From JABCYV01 sp035512155 (GTDB taxonomy: Bacteria; Acidobacteriota; Terriglobia; Terriglobales; Acidobacteriaceae): 64,000 bases of DNA. The position numbers were made by a program, and so were the translations under genes. The stretch spans positions 1 to 64,000 of the forward strand of contig DATKEN010000112.1 in the NCBI GenBank assembly GCA_035512155.1, given 5' to 3'. Under the pieces are notes generated by a model. It was not told the DNA's origin and ran no database searches. It was given only the letters and a program-made list of their open reading frames with translations. This document shows, one piece after another, positions 27,984 through 36,103 of this stretch (position 1 is its first letter; each line of letters opens with the position of its first letter).

Positions 27984-29855
27984 ATGCGACGTATGAGTTA
28001 CCAAGCGCTATTATTCTGCCCAGACGACAAGACCGCTCGCGTAGTGACCCAAGTCCTGAGCGAACTGGAATTCACCGTTGAACCCTGCTCCGAGCCTTTT
28101 GCAGCAGTCAAGAGGCTGATGGCCCAGCACTTCGACGCCGTTGTCGTGGACTGCGACAACGAACAAAACGCTACCCTCTTATTCAAGAGCGCGCGTAACT
28201 CCGGACCAAATCAGAGTTCGCTTTCAGTGGCCGTGGTCGAGGGCCAGGCTGGAGTTGCAAAAGCCTTCCGAATTGGGGCTAACCTCGTCCTCACCAAGCC
28301 GATCAATGTGGAACAATCCAAGGGCACGCTGCGCGTCGCGCGGGGTCTGTTACGCAAAGCCGAAACGGTAAAGCCGCTGGGATCACCCGCACCGGTTTCG
28401 TCTTCGGTGGAAAAGTCCACGGTCGCGGTCACTACTAATGCTACGCGCCAGTTCGTTCCCAGCGTCCCCGTGCAGAAACCCGTGCCCGCTTCGGTTCCAG
28501 CGCAGCAAGCGACGAGCCCGAATCCGGCGGCGAGCACATCTGCTTTCGAGCTCGACGTGGAACCCGCTCCGCAACCCGACGCAGCCGAAGCCACACTGTT
28601 GGAATACATGCCTGATGCCACGACGACAACGCCCAGTTCTCCTACGCCACCTGCACCTTCGTCCGGCGGAACGAAAGAATATCCGTGGCAGCCAGTCTCC
28701 AAGCCGCTTTCAGAACCCATGGCCTCAGCCCTCCGCCGTGCTGCCGAAACCGCCGGGCAGTCCGTTGCCTCTGCTCGACCCGCTAAGATTTCCGACGCAT
28801 CCCGAGGAAGTGAAAGGCCTGCTGGAGGTTTTTCATCCAGCCTGGGCGCAGCTACAGCTCCTGCTCCCGCCAAGGAGGTCCCACGCACAGGCGTTAAGCC
28901 TTTCGAAATGAAACCAACCGCTCCAGCGTCTCCGCGTGAGAGGGAACAGGAACGATCCGAGTCGGCCGCCGCCAAAGCCTGGGATACAGAAGTAGCTGTC
29001 GAGGCGCCGAGTTTCTCGTCGCTCGACGTTAGCGAAGATCAAAAAACCACCGATGCGGGGGGCAGCAAGAAGAAATTTCTATATGCGGCCGTGGCAGTAG
29101 TTCTCGTCGCTGGATATTTCGGTTGGACCAAGATGCACTCCGCCAACGGTACTCCGGCGGCACAGCAACAGGTAGCCCCGGCACCGGCTGCCACATCGCA
29201 GGCTTCTAGTCCGGACCAGCAGTCCAGTGCGCAGACGATCGATCTGCAATCCCCCTCGGAGGTGGTCGAAGCGCCCGGCAAGGAACGTGCACCGACGACA
29301 AAGACTTCTTCGGCCAAGCCTTCGGCAGCTATTCCGGCACCAAGCCCCAATTCGACGACGTCCACTTCTGACGCTGACGACGTCGAAGTAACTGTGGTTC
29401 GACAACCCATCGTGGTCAAGAACCAGCGTTCCAAGTCAACTTCTTCCGAGCCAGCTTCCGCGGACGCTCAGGCGCCAGCCCCGGAAGTCGTTGCGTCCAA
29501 TACCAATGACAACGCCATCTCCGGAATGCTGAGCACGGCTCCGGTGAATGTTCCCGCGCCGGTTTCGCAGCAAATAAAACTATCCCAAGGTGTCTCGCAG
29601 GGACTCTTGGTGAAGAGGGTAGCGCCCACGTATCCGATGACGGCTAAGCAGATGCATCTTCAAGGTTCGGTGCAGATCCAGGCGAATATCAGCAAGGACG
29701 GCAACATTACCGACGTTAAGCTGCTGAGCGGGGATGCTGTCCTGGGCCGCGCCGCCATGGACGCTGTTCGGCAGTGGAAATACAAACCTTACGTGTTGAA
29801 CGGTGAGCCGATCGAAATCCAAACCCAGGTCACCGTAATCTTCAAGCTTCCTTAG
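27984..29855 (+). CDS. receiver-like domain fused to TonB C-terminal domain (second of two)
   Basis: A paralog of the preceding gene with the same order of parts. The receiver-like N-terminus has LLFCPDDKTARVVTQVLSEL, FDAVVVDCDN and LVLTKPINVEQSK; it keeps two acidic residues at the first strand (PDD). The linker is longer, rich in Ala, Pro and Ser; the membrane helix is near 362-380 (FLYAAVAVVLVAGYFGW); the TonB domain is at the end (RVAPTYPMTAKQMHLQGSVQ, then DAVRQWKYKPYVLNGEPIEI). ATG 27984 or 27993 is the likely start, judged by alignment with the paralog; the frame opens with TTG at 27957. A strong terminator follows. Confidence 0.85.
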   Translation: MRRMSYQALLFCPDDKTARVVTQVLSELEFTVEPCSEPFAAVKRLMAQHFDAVVVDCDNEQNATLLFKSARNSGPNQSSLSVAVVEGQAGVAKAFRIGANLVLTKPINVEQSKGTLRVARGLLRKAETVKPLGSPAPVSSSVEKSTVAVTTNATRQFVPSVPVQKPVPASVPAQQATSPNPAASTSAFELDVEPAPQPDAAEATLLEYMPDATTTTPSSPTPPAPSSGGTKEYPWQPVSKPLSEPMASALRRAAETAGQSVASARPAKISDASRGSERPAGGFSSSLGAATAPAPAKEVPRTGVKPFEMKPTAPASPREREQERSESAAAKAWDTEVAVEAPSFSSLDVSEDQKTTDAGGSKKKFLYAAVAVVLVAGYFGWTKMHSANGTPAAQQQVAPAPAATSQASSPDQQSSAQTIDLQSPSEVVEAPGKERAPTTKTSSAKPSAAIPAPSPNSTTSTSDADDVEVTVVRQPIVVKNQRSKSTSSEPASADAQAPAPEVVASNTNDNAISGMLSTAPVNVPAPVSQQIKLSQGVSQGLLVKRVAPTYPMTAKQMHLQGSVQIQANISKDGNITDVKLLSGDAVLGRAAMDAVRQWKYKPYVLNGEPIEIQTQVTVIFKLP

Positions 29856-29878
29856 ACTAGAGCTCAGCTAAAGTCAGC

Positions 29879-29915
29879 CGGCGTGGAAAATTATTTCCGC
29901 GCCGTTTTTGTTTTT
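29879..29915 (+). terminator. rho-independent terminator after the TonB fusion genes
   Basis: An 11-base stem with one G-T pair (CGGCGTGGAAA with TTTCCGCGCCG), a 4-base loop and the tail TTTTTGTTTTT. Confidence 0.9.
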
Positions 29916-30052
29916 ATCTCCAATCGTGCTCGTGTCCCCGCCAAGGGTGATAGTAACGTCGCGATATAATGAAGAGATATCCGGTGGCTGAAATCCGCGT
30001 CTGTGAGGGCAACACGGGCCGAAACTGAGAGCCGACAGCTAGGGGCTGCATT

Positions 30053-32044
30053 ATGGACTTCAAACTAGTCAGTGATTACAAGCCGCGTGGTGATCAGGCA
30101 ACGGCCATTGAGTCTTTATCCAGGGGTCTGTTCGATCGGGAACAACATCAGGTTCTGCTCGGCGTTACCGGTTCGGGCAAGACCTACACGATGGCCAGGG
30201 TCATCGAGGCGGTGAACCGGCCCACTATCGTCATGGCGCATAACAAGACCCTCGCGGCCCAGCTCTATCACGAGTTCAAAAGCTTTTTCCCGCACAATGC
30301 GGTGGAATACTTCGTCTCTTACTACGACTATTACCAGCCTGAAGCATACGTCCCAGCAGCCGACCTCTACATCGAGAAGGAAGCCACGATCAATGATGAG
30401 CTGGACAAGCTGCGCCTCTCGGCAACCCGGTCGCTTTTTGAACGGCGCGATTGCCTGATCGTCGCTTCGGTGAGCTGCATCTACGGCTTGGGCTCGCCAG
30501 AGGCGTACTACGGCATGCTGCTCTTTCTGGAAAAAGGGCAAAAGATAAAGCGCGAGGACATCACGCGCAAGCTGGTGGAAATTCTCTACGAACGAACGGA
30601 CGGTGATTTCCGGCGCGGCACCTTCCGGGTGCGCGGTGACGTGATTGAAATCTTTCCCACGTATGACGACATGGCTTATCGCGTGGAACTGTGGGGCGAT
30701 GAGGTTGAGTCGCTGTCACAGATTGATCCACTGTTCGGCACGGTTAGGCAGAAATACATGCGCCTGCCGATTTATCCCAAAACCCACTATGTAATGAAGC
30801 CGGAGACTCGGGATAAAGCCGTCCAATCAATCAAGGAGGAGTTGGCATGGTGGGAGAGCGAACTGCAGAAGCAAGGCCGTCTGGTTGAATCGCAACGTAT
30901 ACACCAGCGCACCATGTATGACTTGGAGATGATCAGGGCCATGGGTTACTGCCATGGCATTGAAAACTATTCGCGGCACTTTACCGGTCGCTTGCCAGGA
31001 GAGCCTCCGCCCACGCTGCTGGATTATTTCCCGCGTGATTTTCTGATGGTCATCGACGAATCCCACCAGACCGTTCCGCAGTTGCACGGCATGTATCACG
31101 GCGATCGCTCGCGTAAAGAGACGCTGGTGGAGTACGGCTTTCGTATGCCCTCCGCCTTGGACAATCGTCCTCTGACCTTTGAAGAGTTCGAACATCGCAT
31201 GAACCAGATAGTCTATGTTTCAGCGACGCCCGGTCCGTACGAATTGACCAAATCCGCGGGAGTGGTGGTCGAGCAGATTATTCGGCCAACCGGTTTGGTC
31301 GATCCGCCGACCGAGGTGCGGCCGGTCAAGGGACAAATTGATGACTTGCTGCATGAAATCCGGCAACGCGTCGCGCGCGGGGAGCGCGTGCTGGTGACCA
31401 CACTCACCAAGCGAATGGCGGAAGATCTGGCCGAATACTACAGCGAAGTTGGGGTGAAGTGCCGCTACATGCATTCGGAAATCGAGACCCTGGAGCGAGT
31501 AAAGATTCTGCGAGACTTGCGCAAAGGCGAGTTTGATGTGCTGATCGGGATCAATCTGTTGCGCGAGGGCCTCGATCTGCCAGAGGTTTCGCTGGTCGCG
31601 ATTCTGGATGCGGACAAAGAAGGCTTCCTGCGGTCGGGCGGTTCCCTGATTCAGACCATTGGCCGCTGCGCACGCAATCTGAACGGACGAGCGATCCTCT
31701 ACGCCGACCGCATGACCGACTCGATGAAAAAAGCCATCGGAGAGACCGACCGCCGGCGAGCCATTCAGCAAGCCTATAACGACGCGAATGGGATTACGCC
31801 GGAATCCATCGTGCGGCCGCTGGAGATGTCGCTGGCGCGCATCGTTGAGGCCGATTACGCCGACCTGACCGGAGACGAAGCTGAAGGCGTCCCGGAATTC
31901 AAATCACAGGAGGAGCTGGACGCCTACGTCGTCAAACTGGAGAGCGACATGCGCGAGGCAGCGAAGCGATTTGAATTTGAGAAGGCAGCCAAGTTGAGAG
32001 ACACGATCAAGGATTTAAGGACGAAGGAGTTTTTGTTTGCCTGA
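30053..32044 (+). CDS. uvrB: UvrABC system protein B
   Basis: UvrB is the damage-verifying helicase-like subunit of nucleotide excision repair; it receives DNA from UvrA and recruits UvrC. The 663-residue protein has Walker A GVTGSGKTYTMARVIEA (about 38-54), the beta-hairpin region YYDYYQPEAYVPAADLYIEK, the DEAD-type box MVIDESHQT, helicase motifs TTLTKRMAEDL and IQTIGRCARNLNGRAILYAD, and a C-terminal UVR domain (ELDAYVVKLESDMREAAKRF) that contacts UvrC. A TATAAT at 29965-29970 may be its promoter element. Confidence 0.97.
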   Translation: MDFKLVSDYKPRGDQATAIESLSRGLFDREQHQVLLGVTGSGKTYTMARVIEAVNRPTIVMAHNKTLAAQLYHEFKSFFPHNAVEYFVSYYDYYQPEAYVPAADLYIEKEATINDELDKLRLSATRSLFERRDCLIVASVSCIYGLGSPEAYYGMLLFLEKGQKIKREDITRKLVEILYERTDGDFRRGTFRVRGDVIEIFPTYDDMAYRVELWGDEVESLSQIDPLFGTVRQKYMRLPIYPKTHYVMKPETRDKAVQSIKEELAWWESELQKQGRLVESQRIHQRTMYDLEMIRAMGYCHGIENYSRHFTGRLPGEPPPTLLDYFPRDFLMVIDESHQTVPQLHGMYHGDRSRKETLVEYGFRMPSALDNRPLTFEEFEHRMNQIVYVSATPGPYELTKSAGVVVEQIIRPTGLVDPPTEVRPVKGQIDDLLHEIRQRVARGERVLVTTLTKRMAEDLAEYYSEVGVKCRYMHSEIETLERVKILRDLRKGEFDVLIGINLLREGLDLPEVSLVAILDADKEGFLRSGGSLIQTIGRCARNLNGRAILYADRMTDSMKKAIGETDRRRAIQQAYNDANGITPESIVRPLEMSLARIVEADYADLTGDEAEGVPEFKSQEELDAYVVKLESDMREAAKRFEFEKAAKLRDTIKDLRTKEFLFA

Positions 32045-32081
32045 CAGGGGGAGTCGTATCGGATTGGGAAGGTCGTCCGCC

Positions 32082-32495
32082 TCAGCGCTTCAGATACTCC
32101 GCCGGCGACAGAATCGGTATGCCCTGCCACGGATGCAGCGCCAGCAGATCTGAGTCGCCGCTCAGAATCACGGCAGCCTTCCCGTTTAGAGCGACCTCCA
32201 GAAACTTATCGTCTTTAGGATCTCGGCAGGCACGGACCGGATACACAATCGGTACGAACTCGGCCAAGCGTCCTAGCAACCGCAAGAATTGTTGGCGATC
32301 TTCGAGGCTGATGTAGCGGTCAAATTTCGGGCGGGCCAGAACGTCGGCGAGTTCTTCCATTGTGGCTTCGGAGACAAGCAGGAGGCCATTGTCCACGGCC
32401 TTGCGAACAGCTTGACCCGGAATAGAAGATGGCAGGAGCAGGCGGCTGATAAGTGCATTGGTGTCGGTGACAAGACGCTCCCGTAGGCGCATCAA
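32082..32495 (-). CDS. PIN-family toxin of a type II toxin-antitoxin pair
   Basis: This 137-residue protein is a PIN-domain putative endoribonuclease of the PIN_3 toxin type. The acidic metal-binding residues are visible: Asp in VTDTNALISRLL, Glu in ATMEELADVLARPKF, Asp in CRDPKDDKFLEVAL and Asp in LSGDSDLLALHPW. Its start overlaps the stop of the upstream antitoxin gene by four bases (ATGA, 32492-32495). The end KR follows SPAEYL, as usual for this family. The target RNA cannot be inferred. Confidence 0.88.
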   Translation of the reverse strand: MMRLRERLVTDTNALISRLLLPSSIPGQAVRKAVDNGLLLVSEATMEELADVLARPKFDRYISLEDRQQFLRLLGRLAEFVPIVYPVRACRDPKDDKFLEVALNGKAAVILSGDSDLLALHPWQGIPILSPAEYLKR

Positions 32496-32737
32496 TCTTT
32501 GAGGAGTTTTTTGAGAGTGCCTTCGTTCAGACCTCGAGCCTTGGCCTGAGTGGCAACGCGATCGCAGAAACGCTGGAATGCCTCGGCATTGAGATCGCGA
32601 ATTCTCTCGTATTCTTCCGCGGACATTATTACAGCTACATCCCGATTCTGACGCCGGATGACGACTGGTTCGCGCTGGGCTGCGTCGAGAAGCGCTGCGA
32701 GACGTTGTTTGGCATCGGTGGCGGACACGCTTCGCAT
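32492..32737 (-). CDS. Phd/YefM-type antitoxin
   Basis: This 81-residue protein has the prevent-host-death fold: RSVSATDAKQRLAALLDAAQ, then EPVVIRRQNRDVAVIMSAEE and YERIRDLN, with a charged C-terminal helix that should wrap the toxin. It precedes the toxin with an overlap, the usual order. A TATTAT -10-like hexamer (32749-32744 on the minus strand) lies seven bases before the ATG and inside a palindrome, which suggests a leaderless, autoregulated transcript. Confidence 0.88.
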   Translation of the reverse strand: MRSVSATDAKQRLAALLDAAQREPVVIRRQNRDVAVIMSAEEYERIRDLNAEAFQRFCDRVATQAKARGLNEGTLKKLLKD

Positions 32738-32739
32738 CT

Positions 32740-32752
32740 ATCTATAATAGAT
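32740..32752. promoter_or_regulatory. palindrome at the toxin-antitoxin promoter
   Basis: ATCTATAATAGAT is a perfect 13-base inverted repeat just before the antitoxin start and overlapping the -10-like TATTAT. Antitoxins of this type repress their own promoters by binding such dyads. Confidence 0.6.
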
Positions 32753-32799
32753 AAAATGGACAAATAAGACAAGGCGCTCGACTGCGCCTCGTTTTGTTC

Positions 32800-33678
32800 C
32801 TACCGTCCACTCTTTGCTGCAATCGCCAGGGGCTTCTGGTAAATGACGTAGTCTTTGTTCTTGTGGGAGTGGAAGGGTACATCCGAGGCCGGAAGTTTTT
32901 CTCCTTGTCCCAGAAAAAGAAATCCGCCGGGCTGCAGATAGAGGTGCAAACGATGGGTGAGCGCCATCCGCTGGGCGGCGGAGAACCGCGGTAGAACGTC
33001 CATGCAGAAAATGCAGTCAAACTGCCCGAGGTAAGCTGGCTGGGCCAGATTCATGGCCGAAAATGTCACCAGATTCCGAAGCCGCGGTTTCACCAGGAAG
33101 TGCTCACCCACCCGGGCAAAGTAGGTTTGCACCAGTTGACGTGGGACTCGCTGGAGGTCGCGCTCGGGATATAGGCCGCGCTGGGCCGCTTCCAGAGCCC
33201 GTTGGCGGATATCGCTGGCAACAACGTGCACATTACATCCACCATTGCCGTTCATCGCTTCGCAGACCGATATGGCGATCGAGTAAGGCTCTTCCCCGCT
33301 AGAGCAACCGGCACTCCAGATGCGAACTGCCCGCGGATGGTCGCTCTTGCGGCGTTGCAGCAAGTCCGGCAGGGCCATTTTAACCAGAGATTCGTGTGCG
33401 GCGGGACAACGAAAGAATCCGGTCTTTCCGTCCAGTAATCGCCCAGCCAGGCTCTCACATTCCGCGTCGGACGCACGCAGTCGCGCTAACAACTCTTCCG
33501 CTGATGCCAGACGCTGCGATTCCAGGAACTCTCCCGCGACCGCGACAAGAGTTTCCGTCTCCGTATCGAGCAACACGCCAGTTTTCCTCTCCAGAAGGAG
33601 GCGGAGTTCGGAAAGTTCGTGCTCCAGAATCGCCACGTTCGTGGAAGGTTTGCGCATGAATGACACTGCCGTCGCCAA
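32800..33678 (-). CDS. divergent CheR-type methyltransferase
   Basis: CheR methylates glutamates of chemoreceptors using S-adenosylmethionine. This 292-residue protein has the small N-terminal helical domain and then the methyltransferase fold, with the SAM motif VRIWSAGCSSGEEPYSIAIS and VHVVASDIRQRALEAAQRGL. The usual catalytic-site motif FCRNVxIYF reads FCMDVLPRFS, so the conserved Arg-Asn are Met-Asp here. The N-terminal domain keeps KTGFFRCPAAHESL. It is last in a minus-strand group with a kinase-like protein, an unknown protein and a PilZ-like protein. It may act on a substrate other than the MCP encoded 8 kb away. Confidence 0.8.
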   Translation of the reverse strand: MATAVSFMRKPSTNVAILEHELSELRLLLERKTGVLLDTETETLVAVAGEFLESQRLASAEELLARLRASDAECESLAGRLLDGKTGFFRCPAAHESLVKMALPDLLQRRKSDHPRAVRIWSAGCSSGEEPYSIAISVCEAMNGNGGCNVHVVASDIRQRALEAAQRGLYPERDLQRVPRQLVQTYFARVGEHFLVKPRLRNLVTFSAMNLAQPAYLGQFDCIFCMDVLPRFSAAQRMALTHRLHLYLQPGGFLFLGQGEKLPASDVPFHSHKNKDYVIYQKPLAIAAKSGR

Positions 33679-33754
33679 AATGAAGCAGTCTCCATTTGCA
33701 TTGGCGCGGTTCTTGCCGGCATCTTCCTGGGGAGGGTCTTATCTTCACCGGCCG

Positions 33755-34459
33755 CTACAAGCTGGCGGCGGTAGCCTGTGACTTCATTCCAGAATCTCTC
33801 TCCGCCTGTCGCTCGACAACGTTCAGTTCCTTCTCGATGGAGGAAAACCGCTGCAGGATCTCATGCATGCGTACCGACATGTTGCGAATGGTTTCGATCT
33901 GCGAACGCGCCACTGCGGAAAACGATCCCGATTCCAGCAGCAGCAGCTCAGAGTTCCCGAGCACCGACGTGAGCGCATTATTCAAGGTGTGGCGCATTTC
34001 AAGCACATAGCGGCCAAGTGTTGCCTGGCGCTCCAGTAATTTGTTGGCCTGTTCGGCGCGATGGGCGCGGCCCATAACCTCGCAAAGTCGAAGAGCCTCG
34101 ACCCCGACTAGCACCAGAGCGTCCAGCCAGCCTTCGTGCTGCCGCAGCACCATGATCCGAGGCTGCGCGTCGCGCACCGCCTGTGCGGTTTGATTTCCTT
34201 CGCACACAAACACCACCGGTTTGCGGGAAGGATCGAGCGCCCGGAGTACGGCGGGAAAAACTTCGGGACGCAGCGCACCTACGATCGCCAGTTCGAATGT
34301 ATCTGCGGCGAGGTCCTGGCAAAGATCGCTACTCATCAGAGTAAATGGCGGCACGCTCCGCTCAGCCTGCCATCGGCCCACTACGGAACGTGAAAACTCG
34401 CGGTCGTCTGAAATAATTAGTACGGCGGGCTGCTCCACTCTTTCGTTCTCTGTTTTCAT
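33755..34459 (-). CDS. receiver-like plus kinase dimerisation-like protein without an ATPase domain
   Basis: The N-terminal half of this 234-residue protein looks like a decayed receiver: VLIISDDREFSRSVV, then DTFELAIVGALRPE where the phosphorylated Asp would be Gly, then RKPVVFVCEG. The C-terminal part has a histidine-kinase dimerisation helix: LGRYVLEMRHTLNNALTSVL, with His followed by a Leu-Asn-Asn, then GNSELLLLESG. No N, G1 or G2 boxes of a HATPase domain follow; the protein ends within about 70 residues. So it could be a phosphotransfer or scaffold protein. It lies between the CheR-like gene and the unknown 350-residue gene. Confidence 0.6.
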   Translation of the reverse strand: MKTENERVEQPAVLIISDDREFSRSVVGRWQAERSVPPFTLMSSDLCQDLAADTFELAIVGALRPEVFPAVLRALDPSRKPVVFVCEGNQTAQAVRDAQPRIMVLRQHEGWLDALVLVGVEALRLCEVMGRAHRAEQANKLLERQATLGRYVLEMRHTLNNALTSVLGNSELLLLESGSFSAVARSQIETIRNMSVRMHEILQRFSSIEKELNVVERQAERDSGMKSQATAASL

Positions 34460-34467
34460 GAGCCGCT

Positions 34468-35520
34468 CTAATTCTTGCCGTCGTCCTCAGATCCTGGATG
34501 TTCGGCCGAGGCGTTCTGATCCCACTCCTGTGCGCCCGCGGAAACTTCGAATTCAGTCACCTCACGGGCCGGGGCGGCATGGGCGCTGGCGGCGGCCGCC
34601 CGCGCTTGTGGAACCGCCGCTCCTGATGGTTTGCGCAGAGTGCCCTTGGCGCTCCGTGCCAAGGCCGCGTCAATCACATTGCGTAGGTCCACCAACATTC
34701 GCAGGGGCTGGCCTGAGGAGTACTCAGCGTGAAACATCACCTTCCACGACTGGCAGATCATGCGTAAACGCGCGATTGGTTCATCGGCAGAAAACTGCGC
34801 GGCACGGCAATCGAGAGTACTGACGCCGCGAGCTTCCAGGTCGCGCAACCCATCCAGAATGGCATTCAGGTCCTGATGCATCAGGCGGAAGAAGACCCTG
34901 CGCATCAAAAAACTGAAGCGAGCAAACCCGATCATGGCGGCTGGCTGAAAGTAGTTTTCGCCGCAGGAAACTTTGAGCTTTCTTCCCTTTTCGAGAATGC
35001 CGCCGCCCAGCAACTCATTCAAGCTGCGGCAACTGTCCGCGGACTGTAGGAACGTGTCCAGCGGTTTGAGCCACTCCGGTATCGTTAAGTCGGACACGGA
35101 GAGCACCGGATCGAGTACCTGAGCTACGTACTCAATGTCCACATCCCCATCTTCCAGTCGCGACGGCGTGCAATGCGAGAAGAACTGTACCAGCAGGAAA
35201 TCGATCTTGTCCCGGTCGGAAGGATTACGCTGTTCCTTATGCAGGTGGTGCTCGAGCAGGGTCCGCAAAGCTTCCTCGCTGGTTAGCGTGGTGGTTTGGA
35301 GAAACTGTCGCAGTTGATGCACCTGGATGCGCTGGTCCATTTCCCGGAACCACTGGCGGGCCAGCTCAACCGATTCTTGCGGCGGCGCGTCAACGCCCGA
35401 CTCCAGGTCGCTGCAAGCAGGCAAATCAATCACGAATTCCCGAGCCAAAGCTACGTACAAAGGATGGAGCAGGCGCGCAGCGCGCCACTCCGCGTTCAAG
35501 TCTTGAGGTGTGGCAGTCAT
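34468..35520 (-). CDS. helical protein of unknown function
   Basis: I do not recognise this 350-residue protein. It is mainly alpha-helical and soluble: WRAARLLHPLYVALAREFVI, ALRTLLEHHLHKEQRNPSDR, DKIDFLLVQFFSHCTPSRLE and FLMRRVFFRLMHQDLNAILD. The C-terminal 70 residues are Ala/Pro/Glu-rich and probably unstructured. Its start overlaps the upstream PilZ-like gene by four bases (35517-35520), and the kinase-like gene follows nine bases later, so all are one operon. It therefore probably works in the same signalling pathway. Confidence 0.75.
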   Translation of the reverse strand: MTATPQDLNAEWRAARLLHPLYVALAREFVIDLPACSDLESGVDAPPQESVELARQWFREMDQRIQVHQLRQFLQTTTLTSEEALRTLLEHHLHKEQRNPSDRDKIDFLLVQFFSHCTPSRLEDGDVDIEYVAQVLDPVLSVSDLTIPEWLKPLDTFLQSADSCRSLNELLGGGILEKGRKLKVSCGENYFQPAAMIGFARFSFLMRRVFFRLMHQDLNAILDGLRDLEARGVSTLDCRAAQFSADEPIARLRMICQSWKVMFHAEYSSGQPLRMLVDLRNVIDAALARSAKGTLRKPSGAAVPQARAAAASAHAAPAREVTEFEVSAGAQEWDQNASAEHPGSEDDGKN

Positions 35521-35870
35521 GGTTTGACAATCCAGTTCGTTACTTCTTGGGTAAAGCGCGCTGCAACTGCGGTGCGTCCGCCGGTATATTGCAGCGCCAC
35601 GACTGAAACTTCGGTATCCAGCGTGCCGTCGGAATTCTGTACCCGCAACATGTCGGCAAATTCCAGGGGTAAGGTCGAGACGAAGAGCACTTCGCGCGAC
35701 GTGCCAAATTCGATTACGGTGCTCTCCGTAAACGCGTCGCCATCACCTGCAACCCGAGTCAGACGAATTGGAATGCGCACCGGACTGGCTGCAGGGAAGA
35801 ACTTGGCTAATTTGGCGGTAGAGCTCTCGCGGGGCGAGCGGGCTCGACCTGCCGCCTCTTTTGTAGGCAC
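35517..35870 (-). CDS. small beta-rich PilZ-like protein
   Basis: This 117-residue protein has a basic, low-complexity N-terminus (KEAAGRARSPRESSTAKLAK) and then a predicted beta barrel: SPVRIPIRLTRVAG, STVIEFGTSREVLFVSTLPL, ADMLRVQNSDGTLDTEVSVV and GRTAVAARFTQEVTNW. The pattern resembles PilZ domains, but I do not find the RxxxR and (D/N)xSxxG c-di-GMP motifs, so binding of that nucleotide is doubtful. It is first in the minus-strand operon running down to the CheR-like gene. Confidence 0.6.
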   Translation of the reverse strand: MPTKEAAGRARSPRESSTAKLAKFFPAASPVRIPIRLTRVAGDGDAFTESTVIEFGTSREVLFVSTLPLEFADMLRVQNSDGTLDTEVSVVALQYTGGRTAVAARFTQEVTNWIVKP

Positions 35871-36103
35871 TAAAATACCTCGGGTTCCCAGGATCGACGC
35901 GACCTGGGTCCCCGGGCCTGCCGGTTAGCATGGCTTCGGCACCCAGACCGCATCGCAAGGAAGAATGCACGAGCGCAACCAAAGTTATGCGATATCTAAG
36001 CTATTGATTGTTTTAGGGATGCGCGATCGGGAGGTCAGGTGTATCAGCTCGCCGGGGCGTTTCTGTCTCACAATGAAACGCTGTCTCAGGCGACACAGCG
36101 GGT

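Noticed and set aside
29948..29970. Resemblance of the uvrB upstream bases to the 25-base repeat near the VWFA gene
   Set aside because: Only about ten bases match and the positions differ, so it is not safe to call a third copy.
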